This document shows positions 49,593 to 58,032 of a stretch of DNA of 64,000 nt, piece after piece; the stretch's first letter is position 1; each line of letters opens with the position of its first letter. Source of the stretch: Streptomyces griseiscabiei (GTDB lineage Bacteria > Actinomycetota > Actinomycetes > Streptomycetales > Streptomycetaceae); assembly GCF_020010925.1 (NCBI RefSeq), contig NZ_JAGJBZ010000002.1, forward strand, positions 992,001 to 1,056,000, given 5' to 3'. A program made the position numbers and the translations under genes. The notes beneath the pieces were generated by a model. That model was not told where the DNA came from and searched no databases. It worked only from the letters and a program-made list of their open reading frames with translations.

Positions 49593-52049
49593 TCACACCG
49601 GCCCCGCCACCGACGCCACCGTCTTGGCCAGGGACACGCCCGAGCCGTCGCGGCGCGGGTCCATCTCCGGGAGGTCGGCCGGGGTGCCGTTCTTCTGCGC
49701 GGCGCGGGCCGGGACGGGGCCCGCCCAGGCGATGGAGAGGCAGTCCTCGCCCTTCAGGAACCGCTGGCAGCGCACCCCGCCCGTGGCGCGCCCCTTGCGG
49801 GGGTACTGGTCGAACGGCGTGAGCTTGGCCGTGGTCTGCACCGAGTCGTCCAGGGTGCCGCGGGAGCCGGCGACGGTGAACACCACCGCGTCCGCGGCCG
49901 GGTCGATCGCCGTGAACGAGATGACCTTCGCGCCCTCGGTGAGCTTGATGCCGGCCATACCGCCGGCCGGGCGGCCCTGCGGGCGGACCTGGGCGGCCTG
50001 GTAGCGCAGCAGCTGGGCGTCGTCCGTGATGAAGACCAGGTCCTCCTCCCCGGTGCGCAGCTCGACGGCGCCGACGATCCGGTCGCCCTCCCTGAGCGTG
50101 ATGACCTCCAACTCCTCCTTGTTGGTGGGGTAGTCGGGGACCACACGCTTGACGACACCCTGCTCGGTGCCGATCGCGAGCCCCGGCGAGGACTCGTCGA
50201 GCGTCATCAGACAGATGACCGTCTCGCCGTCCTGGAGGGAGAGGAACTCCGCGAGCGGCGCGCCGCCCGACAGATTGGGCGCCGCCGACGTGTCCGGCAG
50301 CTGCGGCAGATCGACCACGTTCAGGCGCAGCAGCCGGCCGGTGGAGGTCACCGCGCCCACCTCGCCCCGGGCCGTCGCCGGGACCGCCGAGACGATGACG
50401 TCGTGCTTGGCGCGCTTGCCGTCCTCGTCCGCCGCGAAGGGCTCGCCGTTGGCCGTACGGGCCAGCAGACCCGTCGACGACAGCAGCACCCGGCAGGGGT
50501 CGTCCGCGACCTGCAGCGGGACCGTGGCCACCTGGGTGCCCGAGGACTCCAGCAGGACCGTACGGCGCTCGGTGCCGAACTTCTTGGCCACCGCGGCCAG
50601 TTCGCCGGAGACCAGCTTGCGCAGCTCCGCGTCCGACTCCAGGATCCGGGTCAGCTCGGCGATCTCGGCGCTCAGCCGGTCCTTCTCGGACTCCAGCTCG
50701 ATACGGTCGAAACGGGTCAGACGGCGCAGCGGGGTGTCGAGGATGTACTGCGTCTGGATGTCCGACAGGGAGAAGCGCTCCATCAGGCGCTCCTTGGCCT
50801 GCGCGGAGTTGTCGCTGGAGCGGATCAGCCGGATGACCTCGTCGATGTCCACCAGCGCGGTGAGCAGACCCTCGACCAGGTGAAGCCGGTCGCGCCTCTT
50901 GCCGCGGCGGAACTCCGAGCGGCGGCGGACGACCTCGAAGCGGTGGTCGAGGTAGACCTCCAGGAGCTCCTTGAGACCCAGGGTGAGGGGCTGGCCGTCC
51001 ACCAGGGCCACGTTGTTGATGCCGAAGGACTCCTCCATCGGCGTCAGCTTGTAGAGCTGCTCCAGGACCGCCTCCGGCACGAAGCCGTTCTTGATCTCGA
51101 TGACCAGGCGCAGGCCGTGCGCGCGGTCGGTGAGGTCCTTGACGTCGGCGATGCCCTGCAGCTTCTTCGAACCGACCAGGTCCTTGATCTTGGCGATCAC
51201 CTTCTCCGGGCCGACGGTGAACGGCAGTTCGGTGACGACGAGCCCCTTGCGGCGGGCCGTCACGGTCTCCACCGCCACCGTGGCGCGGATCTTGAAGGTG
51301 CCGCGGCCCGTCGCGTAGGCGTCCCTGACGCCGGCGAGCCCGACGATCCGGCCGCCGGTCGGCAGGTCGGGGCCCGGGACGTGCTTCATCAGCGTGTCCA
51401 GGTCGGCGGCCGGATACCGGATCAGGTGGCGGGCGGCCGCGATGACCTCGCCCAGGTTGTGCGGCGGCATGTTGGTGGCCATACCGACGGCGATCCCGGA
51501 CGCGCCGTTGACCAGCAGGTTCGGGAAGGCGGCGGGCAGCGCGACCGGCTCCTGCTCCTGGCCGTCGTAGTTGGGCGTGAAGTCGACCGTGTTCTCTTCG
51601 ATCGACTCCGTCATCAGGCTCGTCGCGTCGGCCATCCGGGCCTCGGTGTACCGCATGGCCGCAGGCGGGTCGTCGTTGCCCAGCGAGCCGAAGTTGCCGT
51701 GGCCGTCGATCAGGGGGACCCGCATGGAGAAGGGCTGGGCGAGGCGCACCAGGGCGTCGTAGATCGAGGAGTCGCCGTGCGGGTGGAGCTTGCCCATGAC
51801 CTCGCCGACGACACGGGCGCACTTCACATAGCCGCGGTCGGGGCGCAGGCCCATCTCGTTCATCTGGTAGACGATGCGGCGGTGCACCGGCTTGAGTCCG
51901 TCACGGGCGTCCGGCAGGGCTCGGGAGTAGATGACCGAGTACGCGTACTCCAGGAAGGAGCCCTGCATCTCGTCGACGACGTCGATGTCGAGGATCCGCT
52001 CCTCGAACGCGTCGTCGGGCGGCGGGGTCTTCGTGCTGCGGCGGGCCAT
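49593..52049 (-). CDS. parC: DNA topoisomerase IV subunit A (ParC)
   Basis: DNA cleavage subunit of topoisomerase IV, 818 aa. Near the N-terminus: DVVDEMQGSFLEYAYSVIYS, RALPDARDGLKPVHRRIVY and HPHGDSSIYDALVRLAQPF, the quinolone-determining region with Ser and Asp at the usual resistance positions. The catalytic tyrosine is in PPAAMRYTEARM. QEQEPVALPAAFPNLLVNG, LRRLTRFDRIELESEKDRL and a C-terminal beta-pinwheel (VITLREGDRIVGAVELRTGE) complete the protein. ATG at 52049 has GAGGAG upstream; an in-frame GTG 48 nt upstream is possible but lacks support. It is the partner of parE 11 kb away. Confidence 0.94.
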   Translation of the reverse strand: MARRSTKTPPPDDAFEERILDIDVVDEMQGSFLEYAYSVIYSRALPDARDGLKPVHRRIVYQMNEMGLRPDRGYVKCARVVGEVMGKLHPHGDSSIYDALVRLAQPFSMRVPLIDGHGNFGSLGNDDPPAAMRYTEARMADATSLMTESIEENTVDFTPNYDGQEQEPVALPAAFPNLLVNGASGIAVGMATNMPPHNLGEVIAAARHLIRYPAADLDTLMKHVPGPDLPTGGRIVGLAGVRDAYATGRGTFKIRATVAVETVTARRKGLVVTELPFTVGPEKVIAKIKDLVGSKKLQGIADVKDLTDRAHGLRLVIEIKNGFVPEAVLEQLYKLTPMEESFGINNVALVDGQPLTLGLKELLEVYLDHRFEVVRRRSEFRRGKRRDRLHLVEGLLTALVDIDEVIRLIRSSDNSAQAKERLMERFSLSDIQTQYILDTPLRRLTRFDRIELESEKDRLSAEIAELTRILESDAELRKLVSGELAAVAKKFGTERRTVLLESSGTQVATVPLQVADDPCRVLLSSTGLLARTANGEPFAADEDGKRAKHDVIVSAVPATARGEVGAVTSTGRLLRLNVVDLPQLPDTSAAPNLSGGAPLAEFLSLQDGETVICLMTLDESSPGLAIGTEQGVVKRVVPDYPTNKEELEVITLREGDRIVGAVELRTGEEDLVFITDDAQLLRYQAAQVRPQGRPAGGMAGIKLTEGAKVISFTAIDPAADAVVFTVAGSRGTLDDSVQTTAKLTPFDQYPRKGRATGGVRCQRFLKGEDCLSIAWAGPVPARAAQKNGTPADLPEMDPRRDGSGVSLAKTVASVAGPV

Positions 52050-52431
52050 CGCTGCCGGCTCCTCTTTTTCTGGTCGCTCACCTACGGGGGCGCTCACGTC
52101 TCCGGTTCACTCTCGGCGAGACGTGAACGGGATCTGACGCGCACCATTGTGGACTGCCGCACTGACAACCCCGACACGACCCGGCGCCGACCGCCGGGCA
52201 CGCCCTCGCGGGCCGCCGCGTCAACCGTGTGCGCCGACTTTAACCAGAGACCGTCGGCGGCAACCCCCGTCTCGCTCTCGGCGTACGAGCCCCGGGAACT
52301 TCTCCGGGCGTCCGCGCGCTTGCATACAGTGGCAGGACCGGCAGGAAAACAGCGGTTTCCATGGCGATTCCACGAGGGACGGACCACGGATTCCGCGACC
52401 ACAGCACAGCGATCGAAGGGACGTACCGCCC
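52050..52431. other. Intergenic region between divergent parC and M16 operon
   Basis: 382 bp with no gene. It includes a candidate -10 TACAGT near 52325 within TTGCATACAGTGG for the peptidase operon, and the parC promoter on the other strand. I cannot assign a convincing -35 for either. Confidence 0.4.
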
Positions 52432-53808
52432 ATGGGTCACACGGCCACAGCCGAGGCCGGCTCCGAAGGCCTGACAGTGAGGGAGCACCGCCTGGACAAC
52501 GGCCTGCGCGTGGTGCTCTCCGAGGACCACCTGACCCCGGTCGCCGCGGTGTGCCTCTGGTACGACGTCGGTTCGCGCCACGAGGTCGAGGGCCGTACGG
52601 GTCTCGCCCACCTCTTCGAGCACCTGATGTTCCAGGGGTCGGGCCAGGTCAAGGACAACGGCCACTTCGAACTGGTCCAGGGCGCGGGCGGTTCGCTGAA
52701 CGGCACCACCAGCTGGGAGCGCACCAACTACTTCGAGACCATGCCCACCCACCAGCTGGAGCTGGCGCTGTGGCTGGAGGCCGACCGCATGGGCAGCCTG
52801 CTGCTCGCGCTCGACCAGAAGAACCTGGACAACCAGCGGGCCGTCGTCAAGAACGAGCGCCGCCAGCGGTACGACAACGTGCCCTACGGCACCGCCTTCG
52901 AGAAGATCTTCCGTCTGGCCTACCCGGAGGGCCACCCCTACCGGCACACGCCGATCGGCTCGATGGACGACCTGGAGGCGGCCAGCCTGGAGGACGCCCA
53001 GCAGTTCTTCAGGACGTACTACGCGCCCAACAACGCCGTCCTGTCGATCGTCGGCGACATCGACCCGGAGCAGACCCTCGCCTGGGTCGAGAAGTACTTC
53101 GGCTCCATCCCCTCGTACGACGGCAAGCCCGTGCCGCGCGACGGCGCCCTGCCCGACATCATGGGCGAGCAGCTGCGCGAGGTCGTCGAGGAGAACGTCC
53201 CCGCGCGCGCGTTGATGGCCGCCTACCGGCTGCCGGAGGACGGCACGCGCGCGTGCGACGCGGCCGACCTGGCGCTCACGATCCTCGGCGGCGGCGAGTC
53301 GTCCCGCCTGTACAACCGGCTCGTCCGCCGCGACCGCACGGCCGTGACGGCCGGGTTCGGCCTGCTGCGGCTGGCCAAGGCGCCGTCCATGGCCTGGATG
53401 GACGTGAAGACCTCCGGTGACGTCGAGGTCCCCGTCATCGAGGCCGCCGTGGACGAGGAGTTGGCCCGGTTCGCCGCCGAGGGGCCCACGGCGGAGGAGA
53501 TGGAGCGCGCCCAGGCCCAGTTGGAGCGCGAGTGGCTGGACCGCCTCGGCACGGTCGCGGGCCGCGCCGACGAACTGTGCCGGTTCGCGGTCCTGTTCGG
53601 CGACCCGAAGCTCGCCCTCACCGCCGTCGACCGCGTCCTGGAGGTGACCGCCGCCGAGGTCCAGGAGATCGCCAAGGCACGCCTGCGGCCCGACAACCGC
53701 GCGGTGCTCGTGTACGAGCCCGTCGCCGGCGACGGGGACGCCGAAGAGGACGCCACCGCGGCGGAGGCCGCCGAAACCACCGACGAGACCGAGGAGTCGG
53801 CGAAGTGA
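52432..53808 (+). CDS. M16 family zinc metalloprotease (catalytic subunit)
   Basis: 458-aa pitrilysin-type peptidase. The zinc motif HLFEH is residues 60-64, with the third ligand Glu142 in KNERRQRYD, giving the inverted HxxEH active site. The rest follows the M16B fold (YYAPNNAVLSIVGDIDPEQT, AYRLPEDGTRACDAADLALT, RLYNRLVRRDRTA). The C-terminal tail is acidic (GDGDAEEDATAAEAAETTDE). The stop overlaps the next gene by 4 bp (GTGA). The partner gene lacks HxxEH, so the two probably form a heterodimer. ATG 52432 has GAAGGGACG about a dozen nt upstream. Confidence 0.93.
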   Translation: MGHTATAEAGSEGLTVREHRLDNGLRVVLSEDHLTPVAAVCLWYDVGSRHEVEGRTGLAHLFEHLMFQGSGQVKDNGHFELVQGAGGSLNGTTSWERTNYFETMPTHQLELALWLEADRMGSLLLALDQKNLDNQRAVVKNERRQRYDNVPYGTAFEKIFRLAYPEGHPYRHTPIGSMDDLEAASLEDAQQFFRTYYAPNNAVLSIVGDIDPEQTLAWVEKYFGSIPSYDGKPVPRDGALPDIMGEQLREVVEENVPARALMAAYRLPEDGTRACDAADLALTILGGGESSRLYNRLVRRDRTAVTAGFGLLRLAKAPSMAWMDVKTSGDVEVPVIEAAVDEELARFAAEGPTAEEMERAQAQLEREWLDRLGTVAGRADELCRFAVLFGDPKLALTAVDRVLEVTAAEVQEIAKARLRPDNRAVLVYEPVAGDGDAEEDATAAEAAETTDETEESAK

Positions 53809-55193
53809 CCGAGCTCGCGACCATGGACTTCCACCCGCAGCCCCAGGCCGGCGACGCCCGCCCCTGGGCCTTCCCGGCGCCCGAGCGCGGCACCCTGGAC
53901 AACGGCCTGACGGTGCTGCGCTGCCACCGCCCCGGCCAGCAGGTCGTCGCCGTCGAGGTCGTCCTCGACGCTCCCCTGGACGCCGAGCCGGCCGGCCTCG
54001 ACGGCGTTGCCACCATCATGACCAGGGCGTTCTCCGAGGGCACCGACAAGCACACGGCCGAGGAGTTCGCCGCCGAGCTGGAGCGCTGCGGCGCCACCCT
54101 CGACTCGCACGCCGACCACCCCGGCGTACGCCTGTCCCTCGAAGTGCCCGTGTCGCGGCTGGAGAAGGCCCTCGGGCTGCTCGCGGACGCGCTGCGGGCC
54201 CCCGCCTTCGAGGACAGCGAGATCGAGCGGCTGGTGGCCAACCGGCTCGACGAGATCCCGCACGAGACGGCCAGCCCGGGCCGCCGGGCCGCCAAGGAGC
54301 TGTCCCGCCGACTGTTCCCGGCCACCTCCCGGATGTCCCGGCCCCGCCAGGGCACCGAGGAGACCGTCGAGGGCATCGACTCCGCGGCCGTACGCGCCTT
54401 CTACGAGCGGCATGTACGCCCCGCGACGGCCACCGCGGTGATCGTCGGCGACCTCACCGACGTCGACCTCGACGCGCTGCTCGGCGACACCCTGGGCGCC
54501 TGGACCGGCTCCCCGGCCAAGCCGAGCACCGTGCCTGCGGTGAGCGCCGACGACACCGGGCGCGTGATCATCGTGGACCGTCCCGGCTCCGTGCAGACCC
54601 AGTTGCTCATCGGCCGGGTGGGCGCGGACCGCCACGACCGGGTGTGGCCGGCGCAGGTGCTCGGCACCTACTGCCTCGGCGGCACCCTCACCTCCCGGCT
54701 GGACCGCGTCCTGCGCGAGGAGAAGGGATACACCTACGGGGTGCGCGCGTTCGGCCAGGTGCTGCGCTCCGCGCCCGACGGCTCCGGTGTCGCGATGCTC
54801 GCCATCAGCGGCTCCGTGGACACCCCGAACACCGGTCCGGCGCTCGACGACCTGTGGACGGTCCTGCGCACCCTGGCCGCCGGGGGCCTGACGGACGCCG
54901 AACGCGACGTCGCCGTACAGAACCTGGTCGGGGTCGCCCCCCTCAAGTTCGAGACGGCCGCGGCCGTGGCGAGCACGCTGGCCGACCAGGTCGAGCAGTA
55001 CCTGCCGGACGACTACCAGTCGACGCTGTACCGCCAACTCGCCGCCACCGGCACCGTGGAGGCCACCGCGGCCGCCGTGAGCGCCTTCCCGGTGGACCGT
55101 CTGGTGACCGTCCTGGTCGGCGACGCCGCGCAGATCGAGGAGCCGGTCAGGGCCCTCGGGATCGGCGAAGTCACCGTCGTACCGGCCGAGTAG
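53805..55193 (+). CDS. M16 family non-catalytic partner subunit
   Basis: 462-aa M16-like protein that lacks the zinc motif: at the equivalent position it reads ATIMTRAFSEGT, with no His or Glu pair. It does carry the C-terminal domain motif SRLDRVLREEKGYTYGVRAF, whose Arg/Tyr contribute to the partner's active site in heterodimeric M16B proteases. It has the same fold (NGLTVLRCHRPGQQVVAVEV, ATAVIVGDLTDVDLDALLGD, LVGVAPLKFETAAAVASTLA). GTG overlaps the catalytic subunit's stop codon, so the two are co-translated. A perfect hairpin terminator follows. Confidence 0.92.
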   Translation: MTELATMDFHPQPQAGDARPWAFPAPERGTLDNGLTVLRCHRPGQQVVAVEVVLDAPLDAEPAGLDGVATIMTRAFSEGTDKHTAEEFAAELERCGATLDSHADHPGVRLSLEVPVSRLEKALGLLADALRAPAFEDSEIERLVANRLDEIPHETASPGRRAAKELSRRLFPATSRMSRPRQGTEETVEGIDSAAVRAFYERHVRPATATAVIVGDLTDVDLDALLGDTLGAWTGSPAKPSTVPAVSADDTGRVIIVDRPGSVQTQLLIGRVGADRHDRVWPAQVLGTYCLGGTLTSRLDRVLREEKGYTYGVRAFGQVLRSAPDGSGVAMLAISGSVDTPNTGPALDDLWTVLRTLAAGGLTDAERDVAVQNLVGVAPLKFETAAAVASTLADQVEQYLPDDYQSTLYRQLAATGTVEATAAAVSAFPVDRLVTVLVGDAAQIEEPVRALGIGEVTVVPAE

Positions 55194-55240
55194 AAGCACA
55201 GGCGGAGGCCGAGTAGAGGCCGAGTGGAAGCCGAGTAGAT
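55185..55240. repeat. Short degenerate repeats of the M16 stop region
   Basis: The stop-spanning GCCGAGTAGA recurs three more times as GCCGAGTAGA/GCCGAGTGGA/GCCGAGTAGA within 50 bp, with short variable spacers. It looks like local tandem duplication of the gene end. Confidence 0.7.
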
Positions 55241-55267
55241 ATCGGGCGGAAAGACACGCACATGTGA

Positions 55268-55297
55268 GGCCCTGGTGACTGAAGAGTCACCAGGGCC
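55268..55297 (+). terminator. Terminator of the M16 operon
   Basis: Perfect 13-base arms GGCCCTGGTGACT (55268-55280) and AGTCACCAGGGCC (55285-55297) with a GAAG loop, followed by T residues. Confidence 0.9.
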
Positions 55298-55449
55298 CAC
55301 GTTTGTCCGTATTGATGGCGGAGGCGGTGTGTCTGACCTGTGGCGTAGTTAACAAATCCTGTGATCCGTTTGTTATTTCGAAGACGGCCCACTTAGCGTC
55401 GGTCCGGCTGTTCGTCAGATGTTCGCCGCAGCCGCGGCACCGGACAGTC

Positions 55450-55617
55450 ATCGCCGAGTCCCCGTATGGCGCGAGCCAGGGGAGCCGGGGACCCACCGAA
55501 GTCCCTGGGGTGAATCGGGTGCCCTTCGCGAGCGACGCGAAACGGGGGGCAGCCGTAGGAGACCTTCCTGCTCCGAACCCGTCAGCTAACCCGGTAGGCG
55601 AGAGGGAAGGAAAGGAC
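55450..55617 (+). ncRNA. Cyclic di-AMP riboswitch (ydaO-yuaA class)
   Basis: The leader before the M23 peptidase has the actinobacterial ydaO-yuaA pattern: CGCCGAGTCCCCGTATGGCG, then GAGCCAGGGGAGCCGGGGAC, GGGTGAATCGGGTGCC, CGCGAAACGGGGGGCAGCC and the closing CTAACCCGGTAGGCGAGAG. This class binds c-di-AMP and in Streptomyces sits before genes for cell-wall hydrolases and resuscitation factors, usually turning them off. An AGGGAAGGAAAGG ribosome site follows directly. Boundaries are approximate. Confidence 0.88.
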
Positions 55618-55627
55618 CAGCCACTTC

Positions 55628-56416
55628 ATGGCGTTCACCCGCGCCCCCGGCAAGCACCGCCGTCCCGGCCGTGTGCAGCGCACGACCACGAGGAACGTGG
55701 GCGTCGCCGCTCTCACCACCACCGGTGTCTTCGGCACCCTGGCCGGCCCCGCGCTCGCCGCGGAGGAGCCCGCCGTCGAGCAGACCGGCCTGAACCAGAT
55801 CATCACCCTCGGCGACACGGTCGCCGACCAGGTGGACGCGCAGGCCGCCGCCCAGGAGCAGGCCGCCGAGGTCGCCGCGGTCAAGAAGCAGGCGCAGGAG
55901 GCGGCCCGCAAGGCCGCCGCCGAGAAGGCCGAGCAGGAACGTGCCGCCGCCAAGGAGCGCGAGGAGATCAAGGCCCGTGCCGCCCGCGCGGCCGAGCGCG
56001 AGCGCCTCAACACCTACGTCGCCCCCATCAGCGGCTCCTACATCTCCACCGGCTACAAGACCGGTGGCGCCGTCTGGTCCTCCGGCAGCCACACCGGTGT
56101 CGACTTCCACGCCGCGTCCGGCACGGCCGTCCTCGCGGTCGGCTCCGGCACCGTCGTCGAGGCGGGCTGGGGCGGCGCGTACGGCAACAACATCGTGGTC
56201 AAGATGGACGACGGCACGTACACCCAGTACGGCCACCTGTCGTCCATCGGCGTCTCCGTCGGCCAGCGGGTCACCCCGGGCCAGCAGATCGGCCTCTCCG
56301 GGGCCACCGGCAACGTCACGGGCCCGCATCTGCACTTCGAGGCCCGGACCACGGCCGAGTACGGCTCGGACATCGACCCCGCCGCGTATCTGCGCTCGCA
56401 CGGCGTCAACGTCTGA
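55628..56416 (+). CDS. M23 family peptidoglycan endopeptidase
   Basis: 262-aa secreted wall hydrolase. An N-terminal segment with a hydrophobic stretch (VGVAALTTTGVFGTLAGPAL, ending AAEEP) serves as signal peptide or anchor. A Lys/Glu/Ala-rich coiled coil runs over about residues 70-115 (KKQAQEAARKAAAEKAEQ). The LytM domain has the zinc ligands His155 and Asp159 (HTGVDFH) and His236 in PHLHFEAR, with the second catalytic His near 202 (GHLSS). Under control of the upstream c-di-AMP riboswitch, it should trim crosslinks during growth or spore germination. The target bond is not determined. Confidence 0.93.
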   Translation: MAFTRAPGKHRRPGRVQRTTTRNVGVAALTTTGVFGTLAGPALAAEEPAVEQTGLNQIITLGDTVADQVDAQAAAQEQAAEVAAVKKQAQEAARKAAAEKAEQERAAAKEREEIKARAARAAERERLNTYVAPISGSYISTGYKTGGAVWSSGSHTGVDFHAASGTAVLAVGSGTVVEAGWGGAYGNNIVVKMDDGTYTQYGHLSSIGVSVGQRVTPGQQIGLSGATGNVTGPHLHFEARTTAEYGSDIDPAAYLRSHGVNV

Positions 56417-56439
56417 CGGACCCAACCGCTTCCCAGGAG

Positions 56440-56465
56440 GCCCCGGCTCATCGAGCCGGGGCTTT
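56440..56465 (+). terminator. Terminator after M23 gene
   Basis: GCCCCGGCTC (56440-56449) pairs perfectly with GAGCCGGGGC (56453-56462) over an ATC loop, followed by TTT, 23 nt past the stop codon. Confidence 0.88.
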
Positions 56466-56617
56466 CCTCGTTGTGCGAACCTCTTGTGACGCACCTCCTG
56501 TCCAAAAAATATCCCTGGATTCCGGTGCGCCATCGGAAATTCCGGCTCACTGCAATAGAGTCGCTGGAAGACACGTCAATCATCGACGTTTCACGGGGAT
56601 TAAGGCGGAGGTCGGTC

Positions 56618-57322
56618 ATGCGTATTCCGGCGCACTCGGTATGCACGGCGATCCGTGATGACATCGTCGCGGGTGTCTACGAGCGCGGCAGCCGTCTCAC
56701 CGAGGAACTGCTCGCCCGCCGGTACGGCGTCAGCCGGGTCCCCGTGCGCGAGGCGCTGCGCACCCTGGAGGCCGAGGGGTTCGTGGTGACCCGCCGGCAC
56801 GCGGGCGCGTGCGTCGCCGAGCCGACCGAGCAGGAGGCCGCGGACCTGCTGGAGATGCGCATGCTGCTGGAGCCGCTGGGCGCCGCCCGCGCCGCCCAGC
56901 GGCGTACGGAGGCGCACCTCAAGGTGTTGCGCGGCCTGGTCAGACTGGGCCAGGAGCGGGCCAGGAGGGGCACCAGCGACGATCTGCGCTCCCTGGGCGG
57001 CTGGTTCCATGAAACGCTCGCACAGGCGTCCGGCAGCCCCGCCCTGACCTCCACACTCGCCCAGCTGCGGCACAAGATCGCCTGGATGTACGCGGTCGAG
57101 GCGCCCGCCGACCCCGTGGAGTCCTGGGCGGAGCACGGCGGCATCGTGGACGCCGTCGCGCGCGGCGACAGCGACCGGGCCCGGACCATCACCTCCCTGC
57201 ACACCGAGCGCGCCACCGCCGCGCACCGGCTCCGGTTTCCGGGCGGGGCCGCCGGGGCGGAGCGCCCCGACCGTGTGAGGACTTCGCAACACCCCGTAAA
57301 CATGCAGAGCCTGCGGCATTAA
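56618..57322 (+). CDS. GntR family (FCD-type) transcriptional regulator
   Basis: 234-aa regulator. The HTH runs over about residues 4-70: HSVCTAIRDDIVAGVYERGS, LTEELLARRYGVSRVPVREA and LRTLEAEGFVVTRRHAGACV. The FCD-like effector domain follows (EQEAADLLEMRMLLEPLGAA, GGWFHETLAQASGSPALTST, EHGGIVDAVARGDSDRARTI), with ligand-binding His residues. Ligand and targets are unknown. ATG 56618 has GGCGGAGG upstream. It precedes the convergent ptsH, separated by a bidirectional hairpin. Confidence 0.92.
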   Translation: MRIPAHSVCTAIRDDIVAGVYERGSRLTEELLARRYGVSRVPVREALRTLEAEGFVVTRRHAGACVAEPTEQEAADLLEMRMLLEPLGAARAAQRRTEAHLKVLRGLVRLGQERARRGTSDDLRSLGGWFHETLAQASGSPALTSTLAQLRHKIAWMYAVEAPADPVESWAEHGGIVDAVARGDSDRARTITSLHTERATAAHRLRFPGGAAGAERPDRVRTSQHPVNMQSLRH

Positions 57323-57436
57323 CACGGGAGCCGTATACAAAGACGTATGAATTCCGTGGGGCATTTTTCCTGCTGCCCGCAGAACGGAATAAGAGCGGAT
57401 TCGTGGCGGATGCGAAGCGGATTCGGGATGAATAGG

Positions 57437-57472
57437 CGAAGGGCCCGCCCGATAAATCGGACGAGCCCTTCG
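57437..57472. terminator. Bidirectional terminator between gntR and ptsH
   Basis: CGAAGGGC (57437-57444) pairs with GCCCTTCG (57465-57472), with an inner CCGA/TCGG stem extending it and a TAAA loop, between two convergent genes. Confidence 0.8.
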
Positions 57473-57549
57473 GTGTGTGTGCGGATGATGCGCGCGGGAG
57501 GCTTTTCAGCCCTTTCCGTCACGGTCACCCGTCACGGTCACCCGGACGT

Positions 57550-57831
57550 TCAGACCGTCTCGGGGAGCTCTTCGAGCCCCTCGGCGACGAGCTTCGCCAG
57601 GCGGTCGAGCGCGATGTCCGCGCCCTCGGCGTCGGAGGCGAGCACGATCTCCTCGCCGCCCTGGGCGCCGAGGCCCAGGACCGCCAGCATGGAGGCGGCG
57701 TTGACGGGGTTGCCGTCGGCCTTGGAGATCGTCACGGGGATACCGGAGGCCGTGGTGGCCCGGACGAAGATGGATGCGGGGCGGGCGTGGAGGCCCTCGG
57801 CCCAGCCGACGTTGACGCGGCGCTCAGCCAT
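57550..57831 (-). CDS. ptsH: Phosphocarrier protein HPr
   Basis: 93-aa general PTS phosphocarrier. His15 in GLHARPASIFV is phosphorylated by enzyme I and relays phosphate to sugar permeases (in Streptomyces chiefly N-acetylglucosamine and fructose). The second conserved segment VNAASMLAVLGLGAQGGEEI contains the Ser46-equivalent residue. The sequence closely follows the S. coelicolor HPr as I remember it. Its promoter region carries two overlapping DasR-type sites, so it is probably controlled by GlcNAc-responsive DasR. Confidence 0.97.
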   Translation of the reverse strand: MAERRVNVGWAEGLHARPASIFVRATTASGIPVTISKADGNPVNAASMLAVLGLGAQGGEEIVLASDAEGADIALDRLAKLVAEGLEELPETV

Positions 57832-57866
57832 GTTGATGCTGCCCTTCGGATGTCTCGGGTATCAAG

Positions 57867-57896
57867 AGAGGTCTAGACCAGGTTGTCTAGACCAGT
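57867..57896. promoter_or_regulatory. Two overlapping DasR-responsive elements (dre)
   Basis: AGAGGTCTAGACCAGG (57867-57882) and GGTTGTCTAGACCAGT (57881-57896) each match the dre palindrome ACTGGTCTAGACCAGT at 13 of 16 positions, with centres 14 bp apart. They lie 36-65 bp upstream of ptsH and about 140 bp from the divergent PatA-like gene. DasR is the established repressor of PTS genes in Streptomyces. Confidence 0.85.
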
Positions 57897-58019
57897 TTCC
57901 CATATGGGGCGACGTACCGGAACGGGCCCACGGCCTGACCGCGAACCGGCTGTCGCGCTTGTGTCGTGCTTCTGTTGTGCCTCCCCAGACTGCCCCGCGC
58001 CGCATACGTACGCGAGCCG

Positions 58020-58032
58020 TACTCTGGGGCCC
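58020..58032 (+). promoter_or_regulatory. Candidate leaderless -10 for PatA-like gene
   Basis: TACTCT (58020-58025) followed by 7 nt (GGGGCCC) and the ATG at 58033. Confidence 0.5.

Noticed and set aside
49512..53420. 1,302-codon plus-strand frame over parC and part of the M16 gene
   Set aside because: Crosses the stop of CobW, the whole of parC in antisense and the M16 start; shadow only.
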